Source: Nitrospira sp. (GTDB lineage: Bacteria; UBA9089; CG2-30-40-21; SBAY01). Taken from it: a stretch of 18,411 bases of DNA. The stretch lies in assembly GCA_005239945.1 (NCBI GenBank), contig SBAY01000314.1:1-18411 (forward strand), in the 5' to 3' direction. The translations under genes were made by a program, and so were the position numbers. Under the pieces are notes generated by a model, which saw only the letters and a list, made by a program, of their open reading frames with translations, was not told where the DNA came from and did no database searches. Each line of letters starts with the position of its first letter. Position 1 is the first letter of the stretch. This document shows, piece after piece, positions 15,001 through 18,062 of the stretch.

Positions 15001-17277
15001 CATCGAAGAAAAGGTAGTCGTAGAGGTTTGAGAAACATCACTCAGCAAACTATCATATACCCCATTACCATTACCATCTAAACAAACATATAGAGTCTCA
15101 AATATATTACCTGCCTCGGCTCCAGTAATAGGTGTAGTTCCATTGGTAGTGAATTTAATATCCACCTTACCCCATTCAATAGTAGAATCAGCATTGTTTA
15201 AAATCTTTATCTTTAAAAAGTCATCCTCATTACCATCAACTAATTTACTCGGAGCAGTACTGGTAGCTTCTATCTTTGGATTTCTAATCTGGACAGCACC
15301 TACTTCAGTATCTGTCCCGGATTTACCTACTTTATCAATCATCACCACCTCAACAGTATATGACTCACTTTGAGCAGTCATAGAAAGTGTAACATCCGAA
15401 CTAATCGGAATATTTGTCCCACCAACTAATCCTGAAGTTACTGTTTTACTTCCGATGGTAGTAACACCATCAAAAATTCTAATAGTATAAGTTCCTGGAC
15501 TTAATTCTGTATAGGTAAAGGTTACATTCACCGTCTGCCCTGCTGTCTTTGTTGCAGGATTACTCGCAGTCGGCGAGGTAATGGTTGCTTGGGGAGAGGT
15601 ATGGTCGATGGTAAAATAAGAATCAGAGGTATCCGTCCCTCTGCCTGGTGCTGGGCCAAAACCACCTGTATATGTATCAGTTCCAACAACACGAATGGTA
15701 TAAGTGCCATCAGGAATAAGAGTCGTATTCCAGGCATAACTTGAAGTCCCAACTTGAGCAGTGCCGGCAACCGTGCCCGTCGTAACTGTCAACCATGTCG
15801 TGCCTACGGTGCTATATTCAATGATATAGCCAATTGTTGTCGTCCCATTATCATCAAGGTATGTCCAGGTAATAGTCTTTGTCCCATCCCAATACTCACC
15901 ACCATTTGGAGCAACAACCTTAATAGTCGGGTCCACATTATAAACTGTAGTCGTCACACTCGCTGCAAGTGTCGAGCTGGCATTATCGGCAATATATAAC
16001 TCAGCAATATTGGTAATTGTTCCTGCGGGAACATTATTGACCACTACTTGAAAAGTTACCGTGCCTTGAGTATTTGTGCCAACTGTCCCTATATCCCAGA
16101 CAATTTTATTAGTAGCCGCACTATAAGTACCATTGCCAGAGGCACTATTAGGTACATAGGTAGTACTACCAGGGATAACATCAGTGATACTAACATAATT
16201 GGCTGTATATGTGCCCGAGGTATTGGCATAAACAATGGTATAGGTAAGTGTCCCTGTTGGGGTGATGGTGCCAAAATTTACCGATTTTGTCAAAGTTAGA
16301 GTAAGAGTACCAACCATATCTATATATCCTTCACCTGGGTCAGGGTCGTTATATGTGCTGTTATACCCATCTTCAGAGACTCTATATGGAGTTACATAAT
16401 TTTTACCTGAGCCTATGCAAAGGAATTTATAATGTGCAGTTATGTATGTACTAACACCTCCAGAAAGATCATCTGGTACAACCAAATACAACTTATCTGT
16501 AAAAGTTCCCTTTCCACCCCCACCTGTAGTCCAGGTGCCCCATACACTTATTAATCGATGTATTGAAGAATCAAATGTTATTGAGCCAATAGCTGAAGCA
16601 CCTCTATCACCAGTAGGCTGGATATAAGCATAACTACCCAAGTTACCACATTCATAAACAACTACCAATTCTGTTATTCCACCAACAATTCCTGTAACTA
16701 CTCCAGAAGCAGGCCCACCAACAGCATTCTCACCTAAATTTGCAACCTCGAGTGTTCCTGAATAAGTAACAGTTTGAGTAGCACCATTCACTAATATCTC
16801 CGAAGTAACGGTAAAAGTACGAGCATTTCCACTTACCCCCAAAGGATAGTTAATTGAGAAAAAAACAGTATCAGTACTATAGGGTCCCCAAGGAGTATAG
16901 AAATTTCTGGTAATCTTCCCATTTACAACATCTTCCCCATAACCATAAGTCCATGTTCCACCAGTATCATATGCCCCTGGTTGCCATGTCCCACAATTAG
17001 TAACATGTAAGGTAGCAGATACATTAGTTGCAGTAGCATTATTATTATTGAATATAGCTACTCCTATATAAAACCGACATGGTCCTTTTCTATCAGGAGG
17101 ATCCCACTGATTAGAATCATACCATACTTTTGTATTGGCAGCGGTCGGACCAGTCAAATACTTTAATTCTAAGATAGCAAAAGCAGGCGAACTACACAAA
17201 GGCAGTAAAATAACACTAACTAACAGAGCTGCAAATAATTTTTTATAATTTAAAATTTTAGTTTCTAATACTCTCAT
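1..17277 (-). CDS. Giant secreted repeat protein, carboxyl end missing (at least 5,759 aa)
   Basis: One uninterrupted frame runs from an ATG at 17277 to the left edge; no TAA, TAG or TGA was found in any line of this frame. The product is a predicted exported, beta-rich fibre or adhesin. Order: signal peptide (1-34), unrecognised beta-rich region (35-320), DUF11-type domain (322-446), two Ig-like domains (447-559, 560-666), then tandem domains of about 182 residues to the edge. It is rich in Thr, Ser, Gly, Val and Asp with few scattered cysteines, as expected for an extracellular protein. The ATG is chosen because it directly precedes a good signal peptide and has AAGGG ten bases upstream; a TTG three codons earlier is possible but has its SD too close. 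The A of ATG is the last base of the HEPN stop, implying translational coupling. No catalytic domain is visible. Any anchor (LPXTG, sorting domain, autotransporter barrel) would lie beyond base 1. The role in adhesion or surface structure is inferred from architecture only. Confidence -1.
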   Translation of the reverse strand, partial: MRVLETKILNYKKLFAALLVSVILLPLCSSPAFAILELKYLTGPTAANTKVWYDSNQWDPPDRKGPCRFYIGVAIFNNNNATATNVSATLHVTNCGTWQPGAYDTGGTWTYGYGEDVVNGKITRNFYTPWGPYSTDTVFFSINYPLGVSGNARTFTVTSEILVNGATQTVTYSGTLEVANLGENAVGGPASGVVTGIVGGITELVVVYECGNLGSYAYIQPTGDRGASAIGSITFDSSIHRLISVWGTWTTGGGGKGTFTDKLYLVVPDDLSGGVSTYITAHYKFLCIGSGKNYVTPYRVSEDGYNSTYNDPDPGEGYIDMVGTLTLTLTKSVNFGTITPTGTLTYTIVYANTSGTYTANYVSITDVIPGSTTYVPNSASGNGTYSAATNKIVWDIGTVGTNTQGTVTFQVVVNNVPAGTITNIAELYIADNASSTLAASVTTTVYNVDPTIKVVAPNGGEYWDGTKTITWTYLDDNGTTTIGYIIEYSTVGTTWLTVTTGTVAGTAQVGTSSYAWNTTLIPDGTYTIRVVGTDTYTGGFGPAPGRGTDTSDSYFTIDHTSPQATITSPTASNPATKTAGQTVNVTFTYTELSPGTYTIRIFDGVTTIGSKTVTSGLVGGTNIPISSDVTLSMTAQSESYTVEVVMIDKVGKSGTDTEVGAVQIRNPKIEATSTAPSKLVDGNEDDFLKIKILNNADSTIEWGKVDIKFTTNGTTPITGAEAGNIFETLYVCLDGNGNGVYDSLLSDVSQTSTTTFSSMGTSGILSITFADGVEGLQVTSGGSKTYFIVLALKSNASAQGTKTFMATIDENGTSGASTQLEFRVDTLENVPLPLEQEGTDEVTSSACSAIPIDPTVKVSDTVSSTTLKDGSPKDDLLKIDVKHNDTNAVANIEFANLTIKFTSDGNPITGTTTPQKLFKNIFIYRDSEGSGANSYGSEDICLGTVTQGSITLSAAGMITMTLPDPSTRTLTSYNATSTYFLVVELTEYASGDGTRTFRAEVNASAGDVVIEDETTDIRLDLKSDSSGLVQSTQVKAIPNDPQVQGTNTAPAKMADGSDDDILKVVVTHTGTSSSGNIGFGTVTFKFTKDGTNTLSNTDATNLFEYFYVYRDTGDNSYNSVSDTRVGTWTPNLTSGEQTFVFDTADDNVKIAGGSVTTYFLVIKLGTTASGYGTDTFAGALVSGSCFDFRDKFALTTTFSPGTSTVVNIISVSPEVEITNIAPLTIKENGSGTLLKIKLIHHGSVGAENIIFGSITIRFGSQTNIYFTTSQAQSLFKKVYIYFDVNKDGTYTQGTDNICIGSLTQANLTGTITVDLEEGTRTTLAGGTSATYFLVVELTGTASSKSPNVFMATIREDIDPIVKDASTGGTLTLATSDIGTSTPVTAVPPNPDVGATNTAPSPATMSDAEIEDLLKVTVIHNGIAGSNDIRLATLTLKLTSDSGSTILSTATAKALFQTIRVYYDFNGNGGFDSGIDIIVGSVTNANISLDGSGKQKIDMDLTSPYGSISAVGSRTYLVVVELRGTASDASPNTFAATIDGDTDATIRDVRSNYTLSVNPTSSVTSSVVTAQGTSTPPNVLVLDSAPTSISSGDKTDLLMIKLGATGDSKDANIKFGSLTLKFTNGSPTFTILTPAIATGLFQGVYIYLDDGDNNYDESDTEVFGTTNVKATMTITFVDDNLNLQVSPGGTKTYLMVVKLTANANEYGTFSGTINGGECGIQDANTNINLSLAQTTTGTSTSLKSSSADPSIIVISTAPGTSTIDPVYGRITNGTLTDLLRMKVTHSGLPATSSIVFAMVTVKFTDGVSNLDTPAAKGLFNNIFVYLDNNGDYEFNGGDTKVATITNSALNLSSGIQKIDLPSNTTTIIGTGATKYYFLVVELKATATLGSARTFNASIDGDECTIRRQDNSATYTIMVTTPATSTPTTRVVMNNPQVDVDDTAPEPPTMTDGEREDLLRLKIYHGETNTSLAEIRFGTLNVVFRGGISGATLTTSEAQGLFSGVYVYLDSGADSVFNLGTDTTCVGTGTLIAGTMSIPIASSTNIRIPVVGSKTYFLVVQLRGTASTQGTRSFVAVIDSASDAHIVEADTQYRLEVTSLDSPVRLATVTAQGQIPTATVYATNTTLSENPYRMQDGAIDDLLRIKMTHNGTTTTASMWLTQMDVVWTDWTNPLTTAAAKSLFENIYVYLDTGSNEFESGADTLVKTIPNDSISLSPQGTLSISLTKGTDTTIATGGTKTYFLVVELKTNASGTQTRTFNAAIDPDTQIILKDTNLEEGGTVSIYATATVTSYNVRAVPMNPTATVTSSAPATIKDGNADDLLRIQITHPGSSTAGKIEFATLTVRFKTPAGVPLLNNDVQALFGTVSVYLDADKDGYEASDTLVATATGSAVLGTLTFTFPEGTSTRIEGGSSSVYYLVVALKGTASSYGTKTFMVEVGSRTDLLIEAVLDDTRLNISLTPGSSTSVTAVAADPKVEVSNIAAAILQDDGQPKNGLLSIKITNQGIAGAGKVEFATLTTKWTQNGGSALTGSQAEDLFENIYVYVDSDRNGSYSVSVDTTAVATITTMTGFLNAQGYGTMTISELALIQSATYSTYFLVVELKGTASGASVKTFVASITDTWVGVRDEQSNIPLSLASGSYGSSTSKITVIPVDPTATVTDTAVLMPKLQQKDGLKDDLLAIIIRNNGTSGAGAVEFGTLGLRFFATGTTPLGSTTAEALFENIYIYLDSDRNGVYSTTTDTTAIVTITDMSFMNAQGYGTLAISEGASAQIGAATYSTYFLVVQLKSTASNQGTRTYFVTVGTSNIGLRDAVSNIPLNLTSTSIGSTSTQVEAVPLDPTVIVTDTAPRRYTGAPPTMTDNEKEDLLRINLKHNGGTGSADIEFVLLRLRLTSDGTQPFSTSQISSLFKKIYVYYSADATYASNTDTLAVGSTSNMAIFDSQGYGTMNFVSSVETKVSAGMTKNYFLAVELTGTASLQGSRTFVATIDEDDDAWVEIATGTTRLTLTAGQIESCAQVTAQSSPATASIWVGSHTPSSNLIKDTFTDNLLKIVITHTGDSLDAPIEFATCSVLLTKDGINPLTVSEAQGLISYLRVYYDNNDDGVGDSQEGYASISSNPQVVNLSTGYSPVQIIAGAYKTYIVRVTLQSTASGQGTRNFAASINNITIQDANTQIGVPATYTQLATSSVITPIPIDPRVDVSDSAPGSPGHPDQPTMTNGEKEDLLKLIVTHRGVSGAGTITFNTLTVRFYATRSATVMLTDSQAQSLFKAVYLYRDNGDNNYNNGGADIDVGSKSGSLVGSVTVLTLGMQTIAGNGSKTYLLVVELTGTASLQATKTFCAQIDGDTDAEVMDTRDSIELSLISVSQATSTVITAEEELTDTSATVRVFDAPAPVYLKDTKVDDILGLDIAHTGSSTEATLEFAQLRIKFTSGTPSSWTPLTTADAQKLFDVIEVYRGTYTNGVRIGTVTSGSISLTAGIGTITFTDNDQNTWIEPGATRTFFVVVRLKDDASGAQTRTFSMIVNVNSGGTGTDVRVEDANMDREVGIDSNPISATSTTTKAIPLDPSGTVTDVFNNIPASIKDNAANELLKIVVTHNGTPTAGSVEFATLTVRFKRASNSALFSDADAQALFGTVSVYWDDDKDNSWAGDNRIGTLNGTAVLGSLTFTFPKGTATRISGGTSSIYYLVVDMKNTASGYLGTKTFFVEVGSTTDLMIEDSRDDIKLDTGFAAGSSSQATAVPVNPLIIATNTMFSVIRDGQKDDLINVTITNQGIPGAGVVEFGTLTVWLGTDTTNILTTAAAQNLFENIFVYHDYDKNGIYATNTDVYAVGTITNSGLFTALVSGTLTIPLADNATYTQIAAGSSATYFLVFELRVVASTYTTKNFCVKFTPGSYTLVRDASTNLPLAIDNLSKGTNSSIVTAIPVNPTATVTTTSSLTQKDTSLDDLLKIIITHNGVSGAGKIRLGTLTVRFGSETGKWLSDAQARSLFNQVIVYSDTGNGVFDVTTDISVGTKSGTEVLGTTTIRLDDNDWTKIAGAGTKTFYLVVKLQPDASGTATRNFIAAVNAQANEIIIEDVISDIVLTQTGSTEEATSSQTTAIPVDPSAIATSTSTISINDFSSDDLLKIEVRHNGVQTAGSVEFATLTVRFKRASNSALFSDADAQALFGTVSVYWDDEKNSSWVGDERIATVTGTSVLGSLTFTFPKGTATRVNGGTSSWYYLVVELKGSSSAYAGTKTFFVEVGSTTDLMLEDYRDDIKLDIGFGTGSSSQITAVPVPPKVEIINTATDTTTLKDGTQTDVLKLVITHLGLSTAGDVEFSTLTVRFGTNTVGMTDAQARSIFATVSVYWDSDNSGWTGTDTIVSSKAGNDILGTMTFVFTDGTQATQIQGAGSKTYFLAVWLRGTASAATIDTFVATIGTSNVGLRDGTSNITLALDGGSSGSQSTRQSIIALDPTVTITDSTVSPWTQKDSVIDDLLKIEILNNGVPGAGQVEFGTLTAVFGSQTNMVFTQAQMEALFGSVSVYYDADKDGFEVSDSRIGMTTDFSSQGTITFVFGEITNGRVTAGTSNVYYLVTTLKPGVSGTQTRNFKATIAPLDRNDVRVRDESTNIPLTLTANSTAIASSTMVTAVPIDPVATVSDTAYFIFPYGVMDEDEQFPRRMSEKQQEDLLKIELTNRGTSSAGRIEFSQLRVWFGSSTNSADEFDSDEAQKLFGTISVYRDNGDGTWSVTDTVIGTVTRTAISLIGGSLTITFTDNDANCAINPGSTTIFFLAITLTHNAGTQSPCHFVAKIDNPASDIQVQSLADDIPLDIIPFPSSGATSTQVKAVRVPPPPEVIISSTAPAPKMKDTAKDDILKMKIVHLGTDQPKTYGRMELAQITVKFTTNNGTLTLNDAQNLFQSMAVYRDLPVPAQPEYNGIYNSGDRNVKEYTSLSVNSDGEVIFNLNDGDRYCQIDPVVDCGSGTFFIVVELKSDASGYGTESFSAFISTSTTKLRIEDANTDIQLDIGSSSSQISGTVTAVPIEPTVIVQDSPAPVQIKDGDKDDLLRIYLHHNGTQTAGRVEFATLTVHLTTSGTITPMSSQTAVALFKNIFVYFSEDDTYATNTDVIAIGTITNADLSNEAIFSNGTLTIALTDVGTYTEVSGGATKTYFLVVQLNENASGLSAGTESFNATVQTMLDAQIRDESSKLRLDLKSDSSGTVSSTLTTAVPIDPRVEVTDIVPLQLKQFSYVMQDGEENALLSMKVIHQGSSTAGSIELGTLTIWFGSQSAGGSLTTEYIQKLFEYVCIHLDGDNSGTYSAAADPVSVGTMSLTLTNGYGTITFGTNNSPAQITGNGSSTYFLVVKLRGTSTASLPKTFVARIGTEGIKIRDESSDVPLSITSDSYGSQSTFAYAVPVNPKVKVYDTVNTAYPYQKDGTFTSLLRLEIVNRGSPTAGTIEFGSLTVKFEDGNSNVLASQTAKLLFANIIVYLDVNNDGTYTYATDNRSIGTITNANINFDAQGYQTIDFTDDDINATITSAATRSYFLVIQLRGTASAQSTRTYQAIVGTSNVVVKDRVHNIRLPLTSDSEGATSTKMTAIPVDPTGTVTTTSPIQIRDRAQDDLLKLVITNNGVAGAGTITLSSLRLRFFATATLNQQPTAVMSTQTAATLFENIYIYRDTGDGTFTVGSENQVGIIATSTIPTTLDANGWGTVNLTGATYTVAASSTIYFVVVELKGSASAVATKTFSVLIDPIQDATILDTTRTDIKLNLTSASP
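4441..4968 (-). repeat. Repeat copy 20, near-duplicate of copies 17 and 10
   Basis: Aligned to copy 17 at a constant offset of 1608 bp, this copy matches without gaps over about 480 bp at roughly three bases in four, with runs of perfect identity around 4800-4824. Its protein shows the subgroup's own features: VxVYWDDEKNSS in the acidic loop in place of DGNG, LMLEDYRDDIKLD, FPKGTATR, and RASNSALFSDADAQALFG. Most other copies are far less alike in DNA, so this points to later duplication or gene conversion. Confidence -1.
6049..6585 (-). repeat. Repeat copy 17, near-duplicate of copies 20 and 10
   Basis: This copy shares in-register DNA with copy 20 (offset 1608) and, more weakly, with copy 10 (offset about 3807 around 6220 and 10027). 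The protein has VSVYWDDDKDNSW, LMIEDSRDDIKLD and FPKGTATR. The conserved gapless register across three copies of distance suggests transfer of a whole domain rather than local slippage. Confidence -1.
8765..9858 (-). repeat. Adjacent similar repeat copies 11 and 12
   Basis: The two neighbouring copies share the acidic loop DSDRNG followed by Y-S, the phrase NAQGYGT, and SATYSTYFLVV or its close variant. The DNA between about 8935-9127 and 9484-9679 is clearly alike, with identical runs around the loop and the IFENI segment. This is the pattern expected of a tandem duplication of one unit. Confidence -1.
9859..10380 (-). repeat. Repeat copy 10, related to copies 17 and 20
   Basis: Matches copies 17 and 20 around the strand YYLVVALKGTASS and the preceding FPEGTSTR segment, and again around VSVYLDADKDGYEA, but with more changes than 17 has from 20. 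The acidic loop here is a full DADKDG, close to the calcium loop pattern that copies 17 and 20 have altered. Confidence -1.
15280..15600 (-). other. Second Ig-like domain before the repeat array
   Basis: Residues about 560-666 start with TSPQATITSPTASNPATKT and continue with VNVTFTYTELSPGTYTIRI and YTVEVVMIDKVGKSGTD. The opening phrase and alternating strands are typical of bacterial Ig-like domains that follow one another in adhesins. The domain ends at the first hinge of the tandem array (QIRNPKIEA). Family assignment is from pattern only. Confidence -1.
15601..15939 (-). other. Ig-like domain with APNGGEYW signature in the giant protein
   Basis: Residues about 447-559 start with VDPTIKVVAPNGGEYWDG, followed by KTITWTYLDDNG, IIEYSTVGTTW, SSYAWNT and GTYTIRVVG, ending in SDSYFTID. 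This is the familiar pattern 'SPNGGE.W..G....ITW ... YS..GGTTW ... Y.W ... Y.IRV' seen in Ig-like or fibronectin-like modules of secreted bacterial proteins, often near carbohydrate-active or surface domains. A binding role is possible, but a structural one is just as likely. Confidence -1.
15940..16320 (-). other. DUF11-type domain of the giant protein
   Basis: Residues about 322-446 carry the hallmarks of the DUF11 conserved repeat found in large bacterial surface proteins: LTKSVNFG near the start, then LTYTIVYANTSGTYTAN, VSITDVIPGSTTYVPNSAS, KIVWDIGTV, and TVTFQVVVNNVPAGTITNIAE. The order and spacing of these strands fit the family, and a single copy is present. DUF11 is known as a beta-sandwich module in secreted and surface proteins and has no known catalysis. 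Here it probably serves as a spacer between the N-terminal region and the Ig-like domains. Confidence -1.
16321..17175 (-). other. Unrecognised N-terminal beta-rich region of the giant protein
   Basis: Residues 35 to about 319 match no family I can name. The region is rich in Gly, Thr, Tyr, Trp and Val with alternating hydrophobic residues typical of beta strands (for example TFTVTSEILVNG and ITELVVVYECG). It has at least four cysteines (in GPCRFY, VTNCG, VYECG and FLCIG), more than the later repeats, so disulfides could cap the fibre end. It holds a glycine run (TTGGGGKGTF) and ends in an acidic Pro-Gly stretch (NDPDPGEGY) that looks like a linker. It could be a ligand-binding head or a cap; the sequence does not say which. 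Confidence -1.
17176..17277 (-). other. Sec signal peptide of the giant protein
   Basis: Residues 1-34 have a basic n-region (MRVLETKILNYKK), a hydrophobic core (LFAALLVSVILLPL) and a small-residue end, SSPAFA, giving probable signal peptidase I cleavage after Ala34, before ILELK. A Cys at position 28 follows PL rather than a lipobox, so a lipoprotein is unlikely. This supports export across the inner membrane and also supports the chosen start. Confidence -1.
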
Positions 17278-17675
17278 TATAACCAATCCCTTACCTTTTC
17301 CTTTATAAATCCTTTTATATTTTCTACTTTTTCTTTTGCTTTAATTGTAATATCCTCATCATAATTTATGCCCCAGTGAACTGGATATCGTGTATCGATA
17401 TAGAATGGATTAAGAAATTCACACTCTTCTTTCAATATAGAAAAATCACTATCTTTTTCATTACAAATTCTTAGAAGTTCTATTAAATCATGAATCCTTT
17501 TAAATTCTAATTCATTAGCAATAATATATGCCTTTAAGTATTTTTCTGCTGATTGATGAAAATGAAAACAAATATAGGCATAAAAGTTATTTTTCTCCGT
17601 TAGATTACTCATAGCAAATAAATAATCTTCTTCTGCTTTATCAAGCCATTCTTTAATTATCTTAACATCAACCAT
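17277..17675 (-). CDS. HEPN domain protein, HepT-like partner of the MNT protein
   Basis: A 132-residue all-helical protein of the HEPN family (PF05168 type). The family pattern is clear: WLDKAEEDYLFA (10-21), YICFHFHQSAEKYLKAYII (34-52), the H-D-L motif (62-64) and TRYP (95-98) followed by a closing helix that ends in DWL. Length is normal. HEPN proteins paired with MNT proteins act as toxins (RNases) in type VII toxin-antitoxin systems such as HepT/MntA. The HepT motif RX4HXY is not visible here: the nearest pairs are R60-I-H62 and R96-YPV-H100. RNase activity is therefore uncertain. It overlaps the MNT gene by 8 bp upstream, and its TAA shares one base with the giant gene's ATG. The DNA is very AT-rich compared with the giant gene. 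The GAAGG about 11 bases before the ATG is a fair ribosome site. Confidence -1.
   Translation of the reverse strand: MVDVKIIKEWLDKAEEDYLFAMSNLTEKNNFYAYICFHFHQSAEKYLKAYIIANELEFKRIHDLIELLRICNEKDSDFSILKEECEFLNPFYIDTRYPVHWGINYDEDITIKAKEKVENIKGFIKEKVRDWL
17288..17297 (-). promoter_or_regulatory. Ribosome binding site of the giant gene
   Basis: AAGGTAAGGG lies inside the last codons of the HEPN gene, ten bases before the ATG at 17277. It is moderate in strength and would work together with ribosomes ending at the overlapping HEPN stop. It favours the ATG over the TTG at 17286, which would leave almost no spacing. Confidence -1.
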
Positions 17676-17982
17676 AAACTATTTTACCTTCTTTAAGAAT
17701 ATTTTTAATAAATGGGTCGCCTAATTTTACCCTTTCCTCAATCTCTTCTGGCTTATATACTAAAAAATCACACGCAGTATCTCTTTGGATTAATCTACTT
17801 ATCTCTCTTATTCTTTCTACACCATATTGAGGGACTCCACTTTTTATAACAAGAAAGTCAATATCACTATCCTGGGTAAATTCACCTTTTACAACACTAC
17901 CAAAAATTATTATCTTTTCTGGTTTGTATTTATTAATTATTTGTTTTACTATATCTTTATATTTTAATTCTAATTTTTCCAT
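17668..17982 (-). CDS. MNT-type nucleotidyltransferase, MntA-like antitoxin
   Basis: A 104-residue minimal nucleotidyltransferase of the polymerase-beta superfamily (PF01909 type). It has the exact GSX10DXD signature: G28-S29, ten residues, then D40-I-D42 within FGSVVKGEFTQDSDIDFLV, and a third acidic residue at D72 (CDFLVY). In MntA/HepT systems the MNT protein transfers AMP to the HEPN toxin and silences it; all three acidic residues needed are present, so the enzyme should be active. The gene overlaps the HEPN gene by 8 bp, as is common for this pair. The start ATG lies right after an 11-bp tandem duplication and has no strong Shine-Dalgarno site, so it may depend on translation of the upstream remnant, which overlaps it by 13 bp. 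Confidence -1.
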   Translation of the reverse strand: MEKLELKYKDIVKQIINKYKPEKIIIFGSVVKGEFTQDSDIDFLVIKSGVPQYGVERIREISRLIQRDTACDFLVYKPEEIEERVKLGDPFIKNILKEGKIVYG

Positions 17983-18062
17983 ATCTCTACCATATCTCTA
18001 CCTTTTGTTTTCTCGTCTGCAGATATCAAAATAGATCTGTCGATTGTTAAAAGTTTTTTCAT
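17970..18062 (-). pseudogene. 30-residue remnant ORF overlapping the MNT start
   Basis: A small frame starts at the ATGA overlap with the upstream decayed gene and reads MKKLLTIDRSILISADEKTK, then GRDMVEIWKN, ending at a TAG inside the MNT gene. The ATGA junction is typical of antitoxin-toxin pairs, so this is probably the amino end of a lost toxin gene cut short when the MNT-HEPN pair came to lie behind it. The start loosely resembles a PIN-domain opening (a hydrophobic strand with Asp), but it is too short and divergent to assign. It could also be a real leader peptide that couples translation to the MNT gene. Confidence -1.
17981..18002 (-). repeat. 11-bp perfect tandem duplication at the MNT start
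   Basis: GGTAGAGATAT occurs twice in direct succession on the minus strand, each copy followed by GG, so ATGG arises twice, at 17993 and 17982. Only the second ATG opens the MNT frame; the first is in the remnant frame. The 11-bp size shifts the frame. Confidence -1.

Larger units (their letters stand above)
1..15288 (-). repeat. Tandem array of ~182-residue domains (27 complete copies plus a partial)
   Basis: Counting each copy from its hinge (usually A-I/V-P-I/V-D-P), copies 1-28 start near 15288, 14727, 14166, 13650, 13119, 12561, 12045, 11487, 10947, 10389, 9870, 9327, 8775, 8223, 7704, ~7147, 6594, 6060, 5508, 4977, 4452, 3924, 3384, 2784, 2211, 1644, 1086 and 531. Copy length is 516-600 bp, mean about 547. 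Shared order within a copy: hinge; KDGxxDDLLKI; HNG or NxG; IEFxxLTVxF; TxAQxLFxNIxVY; acidic loop with DxDGNGxYD; IGTIT; GxxTITF; YFLVVELKGTAS; GTxTFxA; VxDExxDIxLxL. The alternation of hydrophobic residues indicates an all-beta fold. Most copies differ a lot in DNA sequence while keeping the protein pattern, so the array is old and under selection. I do not recognise a named Pfam family; similar phrases occur, as far as I recall, in large surface proteins of Chloroflexota and candidate phyla (unverified). Confidence -1.

Noticed and set aside
1..15288. A frameshifted or fragmented giant gene, which its absence as a complete ORF might suggest
   Set aside because: The frame was followed line by line to base 1 without a stop; it is open because the window cuts it, not because it is broken.
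1..15288. CRISPR array or satellite DNA as an explanation of the periodicity
   Set aside because: The period is about 547 bp with variable length, DNA identity is low between most copies, and the coding frame is kept. This is a protein-domain repeat.
3131..15373. Many plus-strand ORFs of 60-140 codons (for example 4121-4519, 6485-6907, 12923-13288), with similar translations rich in V, T and S
   Set aside because: Those in the main series lie in the same antisense frame opposite the giant gene and recur because the domains recur. They have no consistent ribosome sites and no domain of their own, so they are shadows.
10026..16274. Minus-strand ORFs at 10026-10211, 13371-13556, 15528-15770 and 16089-16274
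   Set aside because: They are other-frame readings inside the continuous giant gene; their translations show no fold, while the giant frame shows conserved domains at the same places.
17194..17277. Lipoprotein signal (Cys28)
   Set aside because: The residues before the Cys are L-P-L, not a lipobox, and a clear A-F-A cleavage site follows.
17277..17286. TTG at 17286 as the start of the giant gene
   Set aside because: The Shine-Dalgarno-like AAGGG would be almost in contact with it; the ATG at 17277 has better spacing and the TAATG overlap.
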